DNA from: an uncultured Luteimonas sp.
GTDB lineage: Bacteria; Pseudomonadota; Gammaproteobacteria; Xanthomonadales; Xanthomonadaceae
Direction of reading: 5' to 3'
Assembly: GCA_938008415.1 (NCBI GenBank)
Contig: CALLKI010000009.1
Span: 41,550 to 105,549, forward strand
DNA length: 64,000 nucleotides
Shown: one piece after another, positions 8,908 through 17,623 of the stretch
Position numbering within the stretch: the first letter of the stretch is position 1
Layout: each line of letters begins with the position of its first letter
Notes under the pieces: generated by a model
The model's input: only the letters and a program-made list of their open reading frames with translations
Database searches by the model: none
What the model was told of the DNA's origin: nothing
Position numbers and translations under genes: made by a program

Positions 8908-9160
8908 CGTCCGGATCGCCCCCCGTCAGCCCCTGGAACCGGAGTATCCGGAACCTCAAGCATCACGCAAGACTTCCCGGGTCCGCCGGACCGGTGACGG
9001 TGGCATGGCACCGCGCCACCCGTCCCGGAGAACGAAACGAATCGAAGAACGATCCCGGGATCGAAATGCCGCGGGAGTCCTGCGGCACCACCGGCCACTA
9101 CGGCTTCCGGGCCCGCGCCGCGCGGGTGCGTTCCGCGCGGCGCCCCGCCGGTCCGGCGGC

Positions 9161-12028
9161 TCAGGCCGCCGGCGCGTCCGGCGCGGGCCGCGCGGCCTCC
9201 GGGCTGATCTTCTCGATGGTGTGGCGCAGCTCGCGGCCGAGGATCACCTTGGCGTCCTTGGCCACCGCGTCCAGGCGCTCGTCGAACACCAGCTTGCTGT
9301 TCCCGTCCAGCCGCACCAGCCCCAGCTCGCGCAGCTTCTGGATGAAGCCGCGGAACAGCGCCCTGTCGAAGAACTCCGGCGCCGCCGGCGCGTACAGCAG
9401 GCTCAGCCGCTGCGCCGCCAGCTGGCACAGGCCCTCCAGCTCCGCCGCGCCGAGCACGCCGGAGCCGTTCTTGACCAGCACCGAGATCGCGATGTAGTAG
9501 CGCTCGAACGCCTGCTGCAGCGGGTGCCCCAGCGCGCGCAGCCGGAACACCTCGTCGGACTGGCCGCTGTTGCGGGCGAGGATGCCGCCGTCCTCGTCGC
9601 TGACCTGCTGCAGCAGGCCCTCGCGGACGAACACGTCGATGGTGCGGTCGATGCGCACGGCAAACCCGTCCTCGTCCCACGGCAGGAACAGCTCGGACTG
9701 CAGGAACGGGTACACCGAACGGCCGATCCGGCGCAGGCTCTCGCGCGACATGCGCCGGTTGTTCTGGAAGCAGCAGGCGATCCAGGCCGACGCGGTGAAC
9801 AGGTGCAGCACGTTGTTGCGGAAATAGCTCAGCAGCACCGCGTCCTCGTCGCCGACGGTGAGCACGTCGCCAAGCGGGTGCGACACCCTGCGCAGCACGC
9901 CGATCTCCTCGCCATGGGCCACGATCTCCTCCGGCGTGTGCGGGGTCACCGTCACCCGGTCGGAATACGGCACCTCGGCCAGCAGCTTCTTCGCCAGCGC
10001 GATCTGCTCCAGCAGGTCGCTCTCGCCCATCGCGTGCTTGGGCGTGGACAGCAGCGCCAGCGCCAGCAGGTTGATCGGGTTGACGTCGGCGGCGCGGTTG
10101 ATGTTCTCCTGGATCTTCAGGGCGACGGCGTCCACCGTGCGCGACAGCCATTCCGGCTTCTCGTCCTCGGCCAGCGGCCGGCCGTCCCACTCGCCGGCGT
10201 GCTCGGCGAGCAGGTCGTTGAGCGCGATCGGCTCGCCGAAGTTCACCACCACCTGGCCGTAGTTCTCGCGCAGCACCTTCGGGATGCCGGCGAGCAGCAC
10301 CCAGATCGACTCCTTCTCCTTGGGCTTGCCGCTGAGCTCGTCGAGGTAGCTCTTGCCCTCCATCAGCTTCTCGTAGCCGATGTACACCGGCTGGAACACC
10401 ACCGGGCGGGTCGGCTGGCGCAGGAACGCGCGCACCGTCATCGCGATCATGCCGCCCTTGGGCTGCAGCAGACGGCCGGTGCGCGAGCGCCCGCCCTCGA
10501 CGAAGTACTCGATGGAGTAGCCGCCGGCGATCAGCTGCGCCACGTACTCGGCCAGCACCGCCGAGTACAGCGCCGAGCCGCGGAACGAGCGGCGGATGAA
10601 GAACGCGCCGCCCTTGCGCAGCAGCGAGCCGACCACCGGCAGGTTGAGGTTGATGCCGGCGACGATGTGCGGCGGCACGATGCCCTCGGTGTACAGCAGG
10701 TAGGACAGCAGCAGGTAGTCCATGTGGCTGCGGTGGCAGGGCACGTAGACGATCTCGTTGCCCGGCGCCACCGACTTGAGGTGGTCGAGGTGGTGGACCA
10801 GCACGCCGCGGTAGATGCGGTTCCACACCGAGGTCAGCAGGAACGAGGCCGAGCGCACCACCGGGTGCGAGTAGTCGGCGGCGATCTCGTAGGCCATCGC
10901 GTGGGCCTTCTTCCAGGCCTCCTCCAGGGAGCAGTTGTCGCGCCGCGCCTGGTCGGCGATGGCCTCCTTCACCTGCGGCGCCGCCAGCACCTTGTCGATC
11001 AGCAGCCGCCGGGTGGACAGGTCCGGGCCGATCACCGCCTCGCGGATGCGGTTGAAGTGGGTGCGCAGGACGCGCTGCAGCTTGCGGATCGCGCGCTCGG
11101 GCGGCAGCCCCTCCTCGAGGATGCCGCGCACGTCCACCGGCGCGGCGAAACGCACCAGGGTGTCGCGGCCGTTGAGCAGGATCGCCAGCGCCCGGCGGAA
11201 GCGGCCGACGATCGCCCAGTTCTCCGAGAACAGCACCTTGAACCAGCCGCTGGCCTTGTCCGGCGAGCGGCCGACGAAGATCGACACCGGCACCAGCTGC
11301 ACGTCGAGCGCCGGATCGGCGCGGTGCGCGTCGAGCAGGCGTGCCAGCGACTCGGAATGGGTCTTCTTCTTCGGCGGCGCCTGGCCGGTGGCCAGCGCGA
11401 GCGCGGTGCTGCCGGCGTGGCGGCGCGAGAGCGCGACGTAGGCGCGGCGGCGCCCGAGCGGGTCTCCCGGCAGCGGCCGCAGCGGCGAGGGCAGGCCCGC
11501 CTCGCGGCAGGCCCGCTCGAGGATCAGGGCATTGGACATGCCGTAGTCCTCGAGCACGTAGCAGACCGGCCGGCCGTCCAGCAGCTCCGGCGGCGACTGC
11601 GGCTCGATCCGCAGCGAGATCCAGGGATTGAGCAGTCCGCCCAGCAGCCGGGCCCACCACGGGCGGCGGCCGCGCGGCTCGCGGCGCGGCGCGGCCAGTC
11701 GCACGGCCCCCCCGGCGTCCCCCGCCGGGGCTCCGGCCGCCTCGTCCCCACCCGCGGCGGGCAGGACGTCAACGGCATCCTCCGTCGAGGCAGCCCCCTC
11801 CCCGGGCGCGGCCGGGGCGCCGGCCGTCCCGGCGGGCGTGGCGGCATCCGCCGCGCCGGCCGCAGTGGCGGCGGCATCCGCGGGCGCATCCGGAGCATCC
11901 GGCATCCCGGAAGCCGTGGCACCGGCTGGCGCCCCGGGGTGGCCCTTCCCGGCCTTCGGGGCCGGCTTGTCCGGCTCGCCGGGCCCGGCGGGATCGTCGT
12001 CGAACAGGGTCGGTTGGATCGGCGTCAT
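9161..12028 (-). CDS. plsB: glycerol-3-phosphate 1-O-acyltransferase PlsB
   Basis: Inner-membrane enzyme that makes lysophosphatidic acid from glycerol 3-phosphate and acyl-CoA/ACP, the first step of phospholipid synthesis. Catalytic motif HRSHMD (about 432-437), then GGAFFIRRSF (about 473-482), EGGRSRTGR (about 512-520) and VYIGYEKL follow in the family order. At 955 residues it is longer than E. coli PlsB (807). The excess is an N-terminal Ala/Gly/Pro-rich stretch (about residues 10-115) that looks disordered. ATG 12028 is chosen over 12037 because CATAAT ends 7 nt before it. Confidence 0.95.
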   Translation of the reverse strand: MTPIQPTLFDDDPAGPGEPDKPAPKAGKGHPGAPAGATASGMPDAPDAPADAAATAAGAADAATPAGTAGAPAAPGEGAASTEDAVDVLPAAGGDEAAGAPAGDAGGAVRLAAPRREPRGRRPWWARLLGGLLNPWISLRIEPQSPPELLDGRPVCYVLEDYGMSNALILERACREAGLPSPLRPLPGDPLGRRRAYVALSRRHAGSTALALATGQAPPKKKTHSESLARLLDAHRADPALDVQLVPVSIFVGRSPDKASGWFKVLFSENWAIVGRFRRALAILLNGRDTLVRFAAPVDVRGILEEGLPPERAIRKLQRVLRTHFNRIREAVIGPDLSTRRLLIDKVLAAPQVKEAIADQARRDNCSLEEAWKKAHAMAYEIAADYSHPVVRSASFLLTSVWNRIYRGVLVHHLDHLKSVAPGNEIVYVPCHRSHMDYLLLSYLLYTEGIVPPHIVAGINLNLPVVGSLLRKGGAFFIRRSFRGSALYSAVLAEYVAQLIAGGYSIEYFVEGGRSRTGRLLQPKGGMIAMTVRAFLRQPTRPVVFQPVYIGYEKLMEGKSYLDELSGKPKEKESIWVLLAGIPKVLRENYGQVVVNFGEPIALNDLLAEHAGEWDGRPLAEDEKPEWLSRTVDAVALKIQENINRAADVNPINLLALALLSTPKHAMGESDLLEQIALAKKLLAEVPYSDRVTVTPHTPEEIVAHGEEIGVLRRVSHPLGDVLTVGDEDAVLLSYFRNNVLHLFTASAWIACCFQNNRRMSRESLRRIGRSVYPFLQSELFLPWDEDGFAVRIDRTIDVFVREGLLQQVSDEDGGILARNSGQSDEVFRLRALGHPLQQAFERYYIAISVLVKNGSGVLGAAELEGLCQLAAQRLSLLYAPAAPEFFDRALFRGFIQKLRELGLVRLDGNSKLVFDERLDAVAKDAKVILGRELRHTIEKISPEAARPAPDAPAA

Positions 12029-12035
12029 CACGGGC

Positions 12036-12041
12036 ATTATG
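12036..12041 (-). promoter_or_regulatory. -10 hexamer CATAAT upstream of plsB
   Basis: CATAAT ends 7 nt before the ATG at 12028 and overlaps the alternative ATG at 12037. If used, the alternative start would lie upstream of the transcript, which decides for 12028. Confidence 0.45.
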
Positions 12042-12070
12042 CCCAAGCCCGCCCGTGCCCCCCGGCGGGT

Positions 12071-12550
12071 TCAGCCCGCCACCGGCTTTTCCGCGTCGCG
12101 GAGGATGGCCACGAACCGGGCCCTGGCCGTGGTCGCGGTGCGGCCGTCGGGCAGCGGCACCCGGGCGACCAGCGTGGTCCGCGCCCGCCCGCGCCCGCGC
12201 AGCGCGGCGATGAATTCCTCCCACGAGGCATCCTCGGCCAGGGTGGCCTCGGCCTCGATGTCCGCGAACAGCGGGGCGAGGTAGCGGACCTCGCTGTCGG
12301 CCACGTACACGTCGGCGTCCAGCCCCGCCTCGCCCACCTTCAGCGTCACCAGTCCCCACGCGGCCAGGGTCATCAGCGAGACCAGGCTGCCGCCGAAGGC
12401 GCAGCCCTTGTCGTTGACGTGCAGCGGCAGCGGCGCGTGCAGGCGCAGGCGTCCGCCGTCGTAGCCCGCGATCGAGATCCGCATCGCCGCCACCGGCGGC
12501 ATCGCCCTGTAGTGCGCTTCCAGCGCGCGCAGCGCTTCCGTTTCCGCCAT
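12071..12550 (-). CDS. YiiD-C-type (hotdog) thioesterase
   Basis: 159-residue hotdog-fold protein resembling the C-terminal thioesterase domain of YiiD. The core helix segment NDKGCAFGGSLVSLMTLAAWG matches the family pattern N..G..FGG.L. It would hydrolyse acyl-CoA or a related thioester; the substrate is unknown. An upstream ATG at 12571 would add seven residues (MDGKKEP). 12550 is used because homologous sequence begins close to it. It lies downstream of the divergent hemD and 42 bp before plsB on the same strand, so a link to acyl metabolism is possible. Confidence 0.8.
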   Translation of the reverse strand: MAETEALRALEAHYRAMPPVAAMRISIAGYDGGRLRLHAPLPLHVNDKGCAFGGSLVSLMTLAAWGLVTLKVGEAGLDADVYVADSEVRYLAPLFADIEAEATLAEDASWEEFIAALRGRGRARTTLVARVPLPDGRTATTARARFVAILRDAEKPVAG

Positions 12551-12620
12551 CGGTTCTTTTTTCCCGTCCATCCGCCCGCCCGGGCTTGCCGCCGCGGTCG
12601 CGAGCCACCAAGCTGGAGGC

Positions 12621-13385
12621 ATGGCACCGCACCGTACCACGCCGCCGTTGCGCGGATGCTACGTCATCTCGCTGCGTCCCGTCGGCGGGCACGATGCCCT
12701 GCGCCGCGCTGCGGCCGCGCACGGCGCGAAGCTGCTGGCGCTGTCGCCGTGGCGGATCGAAGCCCGCGGCGATGCCGGCACGCGCCGGCGGCTGGACGAG
12801 GCGCTGGACGCCGACGCGGTGGTCTTCACCAGCCCCAACGCGGTGCGCGCCGCGGCGGCGCTGCGCCGGCTGCGCCCGGGACGCGGCCAGCCGTGGATCG
12901 CCGTCGGCGAAGGCACCGCGCGCGCGTTGCGCCACGCCGGGATCGCGGACGTGGTGGCGCCGGCGCGCATGGACAGCGAGGGCGTGCTGGCCCTGCCTCC
13001 GCTTGCCGACGTGCGCGGCAGGCGGATCGGGCTGGTGACCGCGCCGGGCGGGCGCGGGGTGATCGCAGCCACCCTGGCCGGGCGCGGTGCCACGGTGCTG
13101 CGCGCCGACGTGTACGAGCGGGTGCCGGTGGCGCCGTCGCCGCGCGCCGTCGCCGCCCTGCGCGCGCTGCGCGGCCGGCCATGGCTGGCGCTGAGCAGCG
13201 GCGAGGCGCTGCGCCACGTGCTCGATGCCCTGCCGGCGGACGCGAAGGCTGTCCTGCTGGGCGCGCGGGTGCTGGCGGCCAGCGCCCGGCTGGCGGCGCA
13301 GGCGCGCCAAGCCGGCTTTGCCGACGTGCGTACCGCCACCGATGCGCGGCCGCGTTCGCTGCTGGCCGCCGCGCTGCAGGAATGA
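12621..13385 (+). CDS. hemD: uroporphyrinogen-III synthase
   Basis: Cyclises hydroxymethylbilane with inversion of ring D. HemD sequences diverge widely, but the two-domain pattern is visible: RPVGGHDALRRAAAAHGAKLL at the start, DAVVFTSPNAVRAA (about 67-80), IAVGEGTARALRHAGI (about 94-109), VTAPGGRG, then LALSSGEALRHVL and the final LAASARLAAQARQAGF. 254 residues is the family length. GGAGG lies 5 nt before the ATG. In many relatives hemD follows hemC; here it stands alone, divergent from the thioesterase. Confidence 0.88.
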   Translation: MAPHRTTPPLRGCYVISLRPVGGHDALRRAAAAHGAKLLALSPWRIEARGDAGTRRRLDEALDADAVVFTSPNAVRAAAALRRLRPGRGQPWIAVGEGTARALRHAGIADVVAPARMDSEGVLALPPLADVRGRRIGLVTAPGGRGVIAATLAGRGATVLRADVYERVPVAPSPRAVAALRALRGRPWLALSSGEALRHVLDALPADAKAVLLGARVLAASARLAAQARQAGFADVRTATDARPRSLLAAALQE

Positions 13386-13397
13386 CCCCCCGCATGG

Positions 13398-13403
13398 CAT
13401 AGT
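13398..13403 (+). promoter_or_regulatory. -10-like CATAGT before the DUF4010 gene
   Basis: CATAGT lies 6 nt before the ATG at 13410, just after the hemD stop. It is a possible leaderless start; readthrough from hemD is equally possible. Confidence 0.35.
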
Positions 13404-13409
13404 CCGCCG

Positions 13410-14648
13410 ATGCCCGGAATCGACGCCCTTCCGCTGATTTCCTTGACCTCCGCGCTCGGCGCGGGCCTGCTGATCGGCCTGCTCTACGAGCGTCGCAAGC
13501 ACACCGACCCGGCCATCGCCGCCGGCCTGCGCTCGCACACGCTGGCCGCGCTGGGCGGCGCGCTCGCGCTGTGGCTGGGCATGCCCGCGTTCGTGGCGAT
13601 GCTGCTGCTGGCCGGCCTGTTCGCCGCGCTCAGCTACCGGCACACCAGCACCATCGACACCGGCATCACCTCGGAGCTGGCGCTGCTGTGCTCCTGCCTG
13701 ATCGGCGGCACCGCGATGCGCTCGCCCGGGCTGGCCGGCGCGCTCGCGGTGTTGGTCGCGATCCTGATCTACGCCAAGCCCAAGCTGCACCGCTTCAGCC
13801 GCGAACTGGTCAGCGACCGCGAGATCACCGACGGCCTGATCCTGCTCGCCGGCGCCCTGATCGTGCTGCCGCTGCTGCCGGACGAGCCCATCGGCCCCCA
13901 CGGCGCGATCAACCTGGCCACGGTGTGGAAGCTGGTGGTGCTGGTGATGGCGGTCGGCGCGCTGGGCCACGTCGCGCTGCGCGTGAGCGGCACGCGCTGG
14001 GGCCTGCTGGTGTCGGGTTTCTTCGCCGGCTACGTGTCCTCGACCGCCGCCACCGCCGGCTTCGGCCAGCGGGCGAAGGAACAGCCGCAACTGCTCTCCC
14101 CGGCGATCGGCGCGACCATGCTCGCCAACCTCGCCTCGGTCAGCCTGTTCGTGCCGATCCTGCTGGCGATCGCGCCGGACATGCTGCGCGGGACCTGGCA
14201 GGAACTGCTGGCGGCCGGCGCCGTGCTCGTCGCCGGCGCCACGCTCGGCTTCCACCGCGGCGAGCGCACCGACGCGCCGCCGCCCGCGTCCGGGGCGCGC
14301 ATGTTCCGCATCGGCCAGGCACTCGGCTTCGCCGCGCTGATCGCGGGCGTGCTGTTCGTCTCGCACCTGGCCGCGCACTGGCTCGGCCCCAACGCCGCGC
14401 TGGCGACCACGTTCCTGACCGCGCTGGCGGAACTGCAGGCCGCCGCCGCCACCGTCGCCACCCTGTTCCGCGATGGCACCATCGACGCGCGCCACGCGCA
14501 GTGGGCGGTGGTCGGCCTGCTGGCGGCCAGCTCGGCGGCCAAGTCGGTGGTCGCCTTCGCCAGCGGCGGCGCCGCGTTCGGCCTGCGCGTCGCCACCGGA
14601 CTGGCGGCGATGACCGCCGCGGCCGCGCTGGTCGCGGTCTTCGGCTGA
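13410..14648 (+). CDS. MgtC/SapB-type DUF4010 integral membrane protein
   Basis: 412-residue inner-membrane protein with about 12 hydrophobic segments. The N-terminal part (ALGAGLLIGLLYERRK... through TSELALLCSCLIGG) is MgtC/SapB-like and the C-terminal two-thirds match DUF4010, including GFFAGYVSSTAATAGFG. The function of the DUF4010 fusion family is unknown; MgtC itself is linked to Mg2+ stress but this protein is not MgtC. It lies 24 bp after hemD on the same strand. Confidence 0.85.
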   Translation: MPGIDALPLISLTSALGAGLLIGLLYERRKHTDPAIAAGLRSHTLAALGGALALWLGMPAFVAMLLLAGLFAALSYRHTSTIDTGITSELALLCSCLIGGTAMRSPGLAGALAVLVAILIYAKPKLHRFSRELVSDREITDGLILLAGALIVLPLLPDEPIGPHGAINLATVWKLVVLVMAVGALGHVALRVSGTRWGLLVSGFFAGYVSSTAATAGFGQRAKEQPQLLSPAIGATMLANLASVSLFVPILLAIAPDMLRGTWQELLAAGAVLVAGATLGFHRGERTDAPPPASGARMFRIGQALGFAALIAGVLFVSHLAAHWLGPNAALATTFLTALAELQAAAATVATLFRDGTIDARHAQWAVVGLLAASSAAKSVVAFASGGAAFGLRVATGLAAMTAAAALVAVFG

Positions 14649-14870
14649 AATCCGCGGCGCGGCAGGCGTTCGGCTGTGCCGCGCGGCGATGCCGCGCAAA
14701 CGGCCCATCCCCACCCCGGCAGGCGCGCAAGGGCGCCCCCGTTCCTGGGGCAGGCTGGAAAGGAGCCTCGATCCTGCCGGGACGGGCCGGTGCGGCGGAG
14801 GGGACCGGGTGGCACCAGGCCGGCCGGACGCGGTACGCGCGCCCGGCTGCCTGCCACGGGCAACCGGAAA

Positions 14871-16148
14871 TCAGCGCTCGAGGATCGCCGCCACGCCCAT
14901 GCCGCCGGCGGTGCAGATCGAGACCAGCACGCGGCCGCCGCCCCGCTCCTTCAGCTGCTTGGCGGCGGTGGCGACGATGCGCGCGCCGGTGGCGGCGAAC
15001 GGGTGGCCGGCGGCCAGCGAGGAACCGACCGGGTTGATCTTTTCCGGGTCGATGCGGCCCAGCGGGGCGTCGAGGCCGAGCCGGTTGCGGCAGTACTCCT
15101 CGCTCTCCCACGCCCGCAGCGTGCACAGCACCTGTGCGGCGAAGGCTTCGTGGATCTCGTAGATGTCGAAGTCCTGCAGGGTCAGGCCGTTGCGCGCCAG
15201 CATCTCGGCCACGGCCACGGTCGGCGCCATCAGCAGGCCCTCGCCGTGGACGAAGTCCACCGCGGCCACGTGCACGTCACGGATATGGCACAGCACCTCG
15301 TAGCCGTTCGCGGCGGCCCACTCGTCGCTCGCCAGCAGGCAGGCGGCGGCGCCGTCGGTCAGCGGCGTGGAGTTGCCGGCGGTCAGCGTGCCGCGGCCGG
15401 ACGTCCTGTCGAACGCGGGCTTGAGCGTGGCCAGCTTCTCCACCGAGGTGTCCGGGCGCAGGATGTTGTCGCGGGTCACACCGCGGAACGGCACCACCAG
15501 GTCCTCGAAGAAGCCGCGCTCGTAGGCCGCGGCCAGCTTGTGGTGCGAGGCGACCGCCAGCTCGTCCTGCTCCTGGCGGGAGATGTTCCACTCCTTGGCC
15601 ATGTCCTCGCAGTGCTGGCCCATGGACTTGCCGGTGCGCGGTTCGGCCACGCCCGGGAACTCGGGCTTGAGCTCGCGCAGGCGGAAGCCCTTGAACGCGG
15701 CGATCCGGTCCTTCAGGGTCTTCGCGGCGTTCGCGGCCAGCAGGCGGCGGCGCAGCGATTTGCCGTACACGATCGGCACGTCGGAGGTGGTGTCCGAACC
15801 GCCGCCGATGCCGGACTCGATCTGGCCGGTGGCGATCCTGGTCGCGATCAGGTTGATCGCATCCAGCGAGGTGCCGCAGGCGCGCTGCAGGGTGATGCCG
15901 GGCGTCAGCGGCGACAGGCCGGACGACAGCGCCGCCTCGCGGGCGAGGTTCCAGTCCGACGAGTGCTTGATGACCGCGCCCATCGCCACCTCGCCGAGCT
16001 GCCTGCCGTGCAGGCCGAACTTCTCGACCAGCGCCCCCAGCGTGCGCACCGACATCCCGAGGTTGCCGACGTCCGCGTAGGCCGTGTTCTGGCGGCAGAA
16101 CGGAATGCGGACACCGCCCAGTACGGCGACGGGACGACCTTTGAGCAT
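14871..16148 (-). CDS. fadI: FadI-like acetyl-CoA C-acyltransferase (thiolase)
   Basis: Thiolase of 425 residues that would cleave 3-ketoacyl-CoA in beta-oxidation (or run in reverse). Catalytic residues are complete: nucleophile Cys91 (RACGTS), HEAF at 333-336, His382 in GHPFAATG and Cys412 in CTAGGMG. The sequence is nearer FadI/trifunctional-beta thiolases than FadA. No fadJ neighbour lies in the window, so the symbol is tentative. ATG 16148 is preferred to the GTG at 16157 because GAGG lies 8 nt before it. Divergent from the unknown gene at 16229 with 80 bp between. Its acetyl-CoA product would feed the glyoxylate shunt. Confidence 0.85.
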   Translation of the reverse strand: MLKGRPVAVLGGVRIPFCRQNTAYADVGNLGMSVRTLGALVEKFGLHGRQLGEVAMGAVIKHSSDWNLAREAALSSGLSPLTPGITLQRACGTSLDAINLIATRIATGQIESGIGGGSDTTSDVPIVYGKSLRRRLLAANAAKTLKDRIAAFKGFRLRELKPEFPGVAEPRTGKSMGQHCEDMAKEWNISRQEQDELAVASHHKLAAAYERGFFEDLVVPFRGVTRDNILRPDTSVEKLATLKPAFDRTSGRGTLTAGNSTPLTDGAAACLLASDEWAAANGYEVLCHIRDVHVAAVDFVHGEGLLMAPTVAVAEMLARNGLTLQDFDIYEIHEAFAAQVLCTLRAWESEEYCRNRLGLDAPLGRIDPEKINPVGSSLAAGHPFAATGARIVATAAKQLKERGGGRVLVSICTAGGMGVAAILER

Positions 16149-16189
16149 CGGGAGCACCTCGTTTGCGCGGGCCCGCGGCGCGGTGCGGG

Positions 16190-16195
16190 CATAAT
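16190..16195 (+). promoter_or_regulatory. -10 hexamer CATAAT for the gene at 16229
   Basis: CATAAT in the AT-richer gap between the thiolase and the unknown gene. It predicts a leader of about 25-30 nt. No -35 is clear. Confidence 0.45.
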
Positions 16196-16228
16196 TTGCA
16201 AAAGTTTAACGCAACCGCGCGCACTTCC

Positions 16229-17074
16229 ATGAAGACAGACCAACCGCGCGGCACGCAGGCCATCGGCGTGCTGGCACTGGAACTCGCCCCGGGCACGGCG
16301 CCCGGCACCGCTGCGCTCGCCCAGGCCCGGGCCGGCCACCTGGCCACCCTGCTGGCGCGCGACCTCGCGGCCCTGGTGCCCGAGGCGGCAGGGCTGGACT
16401 TCTGCCTGGCCGCCGCCCACTTCGACCCCGCCGAAGCCCTGCGCCCCGGCTGGCCCCTGCACCGCCGCCTGTCCGAACTGCATGCCCGCGCCCCGCGCGG
16501 CGGCGGCGGGCCACGGATCATCGCCTTCGGCGCCGACGCCCGCGGCCAGCTGCCCCGGCCGCTCCAGTGCGACCCCGCCCTGCACGGCGGCCCGCTGCGG
16601 GTGCTGCCCTGGGCGCTGATCGGCGAAGCGGACCTCGTGGCCACGGTGGCGGATGCCTTCGAAGCCGTCCTGCTCGACCGCGGCATGGTCCAGGCCGACA
16701 CCGCCCTGCTCGCGCAGGAGGCCTTCGCCGCCCGCATCGAGCACGCCCGCGCGATGACCGTGCACGACCTCGCCGCGATGACCGCTCTGCAGTACGAGCA
16801 CACCGGGCTCGGCCCGCTGTGGCCGGTGATCGAGACCGCCCTGCTCGCGCCCGGCGCCGAGGCCGCGCTCGACAGCCCACCCGAACCGGAAGTGCGCTAC
16901 GCGGCAGGCCGCGCCCGCATCCCCGCGCCCCCGATGGACGCATGGCGCGAACGCTGCGCGAGGGACGAGCAGGACGAAGAACGCCTGGGCCACGGCTGGG
17001 CGATGTTCAACATGCGCCGCCGGCAGTTCGCCGCCGTGCTTTCGGCACACGGGATCGAGGTGGAACTCGAATAG
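16229..17074 (+). CDS. conserved hypothetical protein
   Basis: 281-residue soluble protein with no signal peptide and no membrane segment. I do not recognise the family. It is rich in Ala, Arg and Leu and has a helical middle (VHDLAAMTALQYEHTGLGPLW) and a conserved-looking C-terminal block ERLGHGWAMFNMRRRQFAAVL. Codon use matches its neighbours, so it is not recently acquired by that measure. It is divergent from the thiolase. Function unknown; the reading frame is supported by typical high third-position GC and a -10 at 16190. Confidence 0.65.
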   Translation: MKTDQPRGTQAIGVLALELAPGTAPGTAALAQARAGHLATLLARDLAALVPEAAGLDFCLAAAHFDPAEALRPGWPLHRRLSELHARAPRGGGGPRIIAFGADARGQLPRPLQCDPALHGGPLRVLPWALIGEADLVATVADAFEAVLLDRGMVQADTALLAQEAFAARIEHARAMTVHDLAAMTALQYEHTGLGPLWPVIETALLAPGAEAALDSPPEPEVRYAAGRARIPAPPMDAWRERCARDEQDEERLGHGWAMFNMRRRQFAAVLSAHGIEVELE

Positions 17075-17623
17075 CAACCGGCACCAACCGGCAGGCTGTG
17101 CAAGCGGGACGAACCCCGGCCTCTCACGTTGCCGGCCGGCGCTCCGCCAACCCCCGCCGGCCAGCTCGGCGCCACCATCCAGAGAACGGACCTGCGCGTC
17201 CGGCGCGAAGCGCACCGCCACCAGGCGTGGGGCACAACCGAAGATCGCGCGGCAGGACATCGATGTCCGCCTCAAGTCTTGACCCCGACTCCCGGCCCGC
17301 CGAATTTCCGCCTTGGCAACGCGTGAGCCCGCGTCCCGTGATCGTCAGGACTGGCAACAGACTCGCTTGAAAACTTGCCGCAGCGTGACAGGGTTATCGT
17401 CTCCACCCCATCCGGGCCTGGGCACCACGCGAACACCGTTGTTCCTGGCATCCGCGCAATCAGGATCTTTGGTGCGAATGTCGGGGCCATCCAGATTCAT
17501 CCCGTGGCATGCGCGGCGCCTGGAGGCTGCCCTGCAGCAGCATCGCCTTGACCGGTCCTGCCTGCTCATACCCGGCGTCCATAGCGCGAATTGCGCCCGG
17601 CCCGGCTGGCCCCCGCAGCCCGT
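17075..17623. other. 549-bp region without a recognisable gene
   Basis: No frame here gives a protein I recognise. Short open frames on the minus strand (17124-17357, 17272-17490, 17345-17569) have no ribosome-binding site or family resemblance. G+C is somewhat lower than in neighbouring genes around 17270-17480. The segment near 17362-17396 (TTGAAA, then about 19-20 bp, then GGTTAT) looks like a long-spacer MerR-type promoter, but no MerR gene is next to it. It may be a decayed gene remnant. Confidence 0.4.

Noticed and set aside
8666..13402. A 1578-codon open frame on the plus strand
   Set aside because: It runs antisense to the LuxR-type gene, plsB and the thioesterase and continues through hemD in another frame. 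The protein is Arg/His/Gln-rich with no domain. Long antisense frames are expected at this GC content.
17272..17569. Short minus-strand open frames in the gene-free gap
   Set aside because: No ribosome-binding site, no recognisable protein, and composition between coding and noncoding. Kept only as part of the unexplained region.
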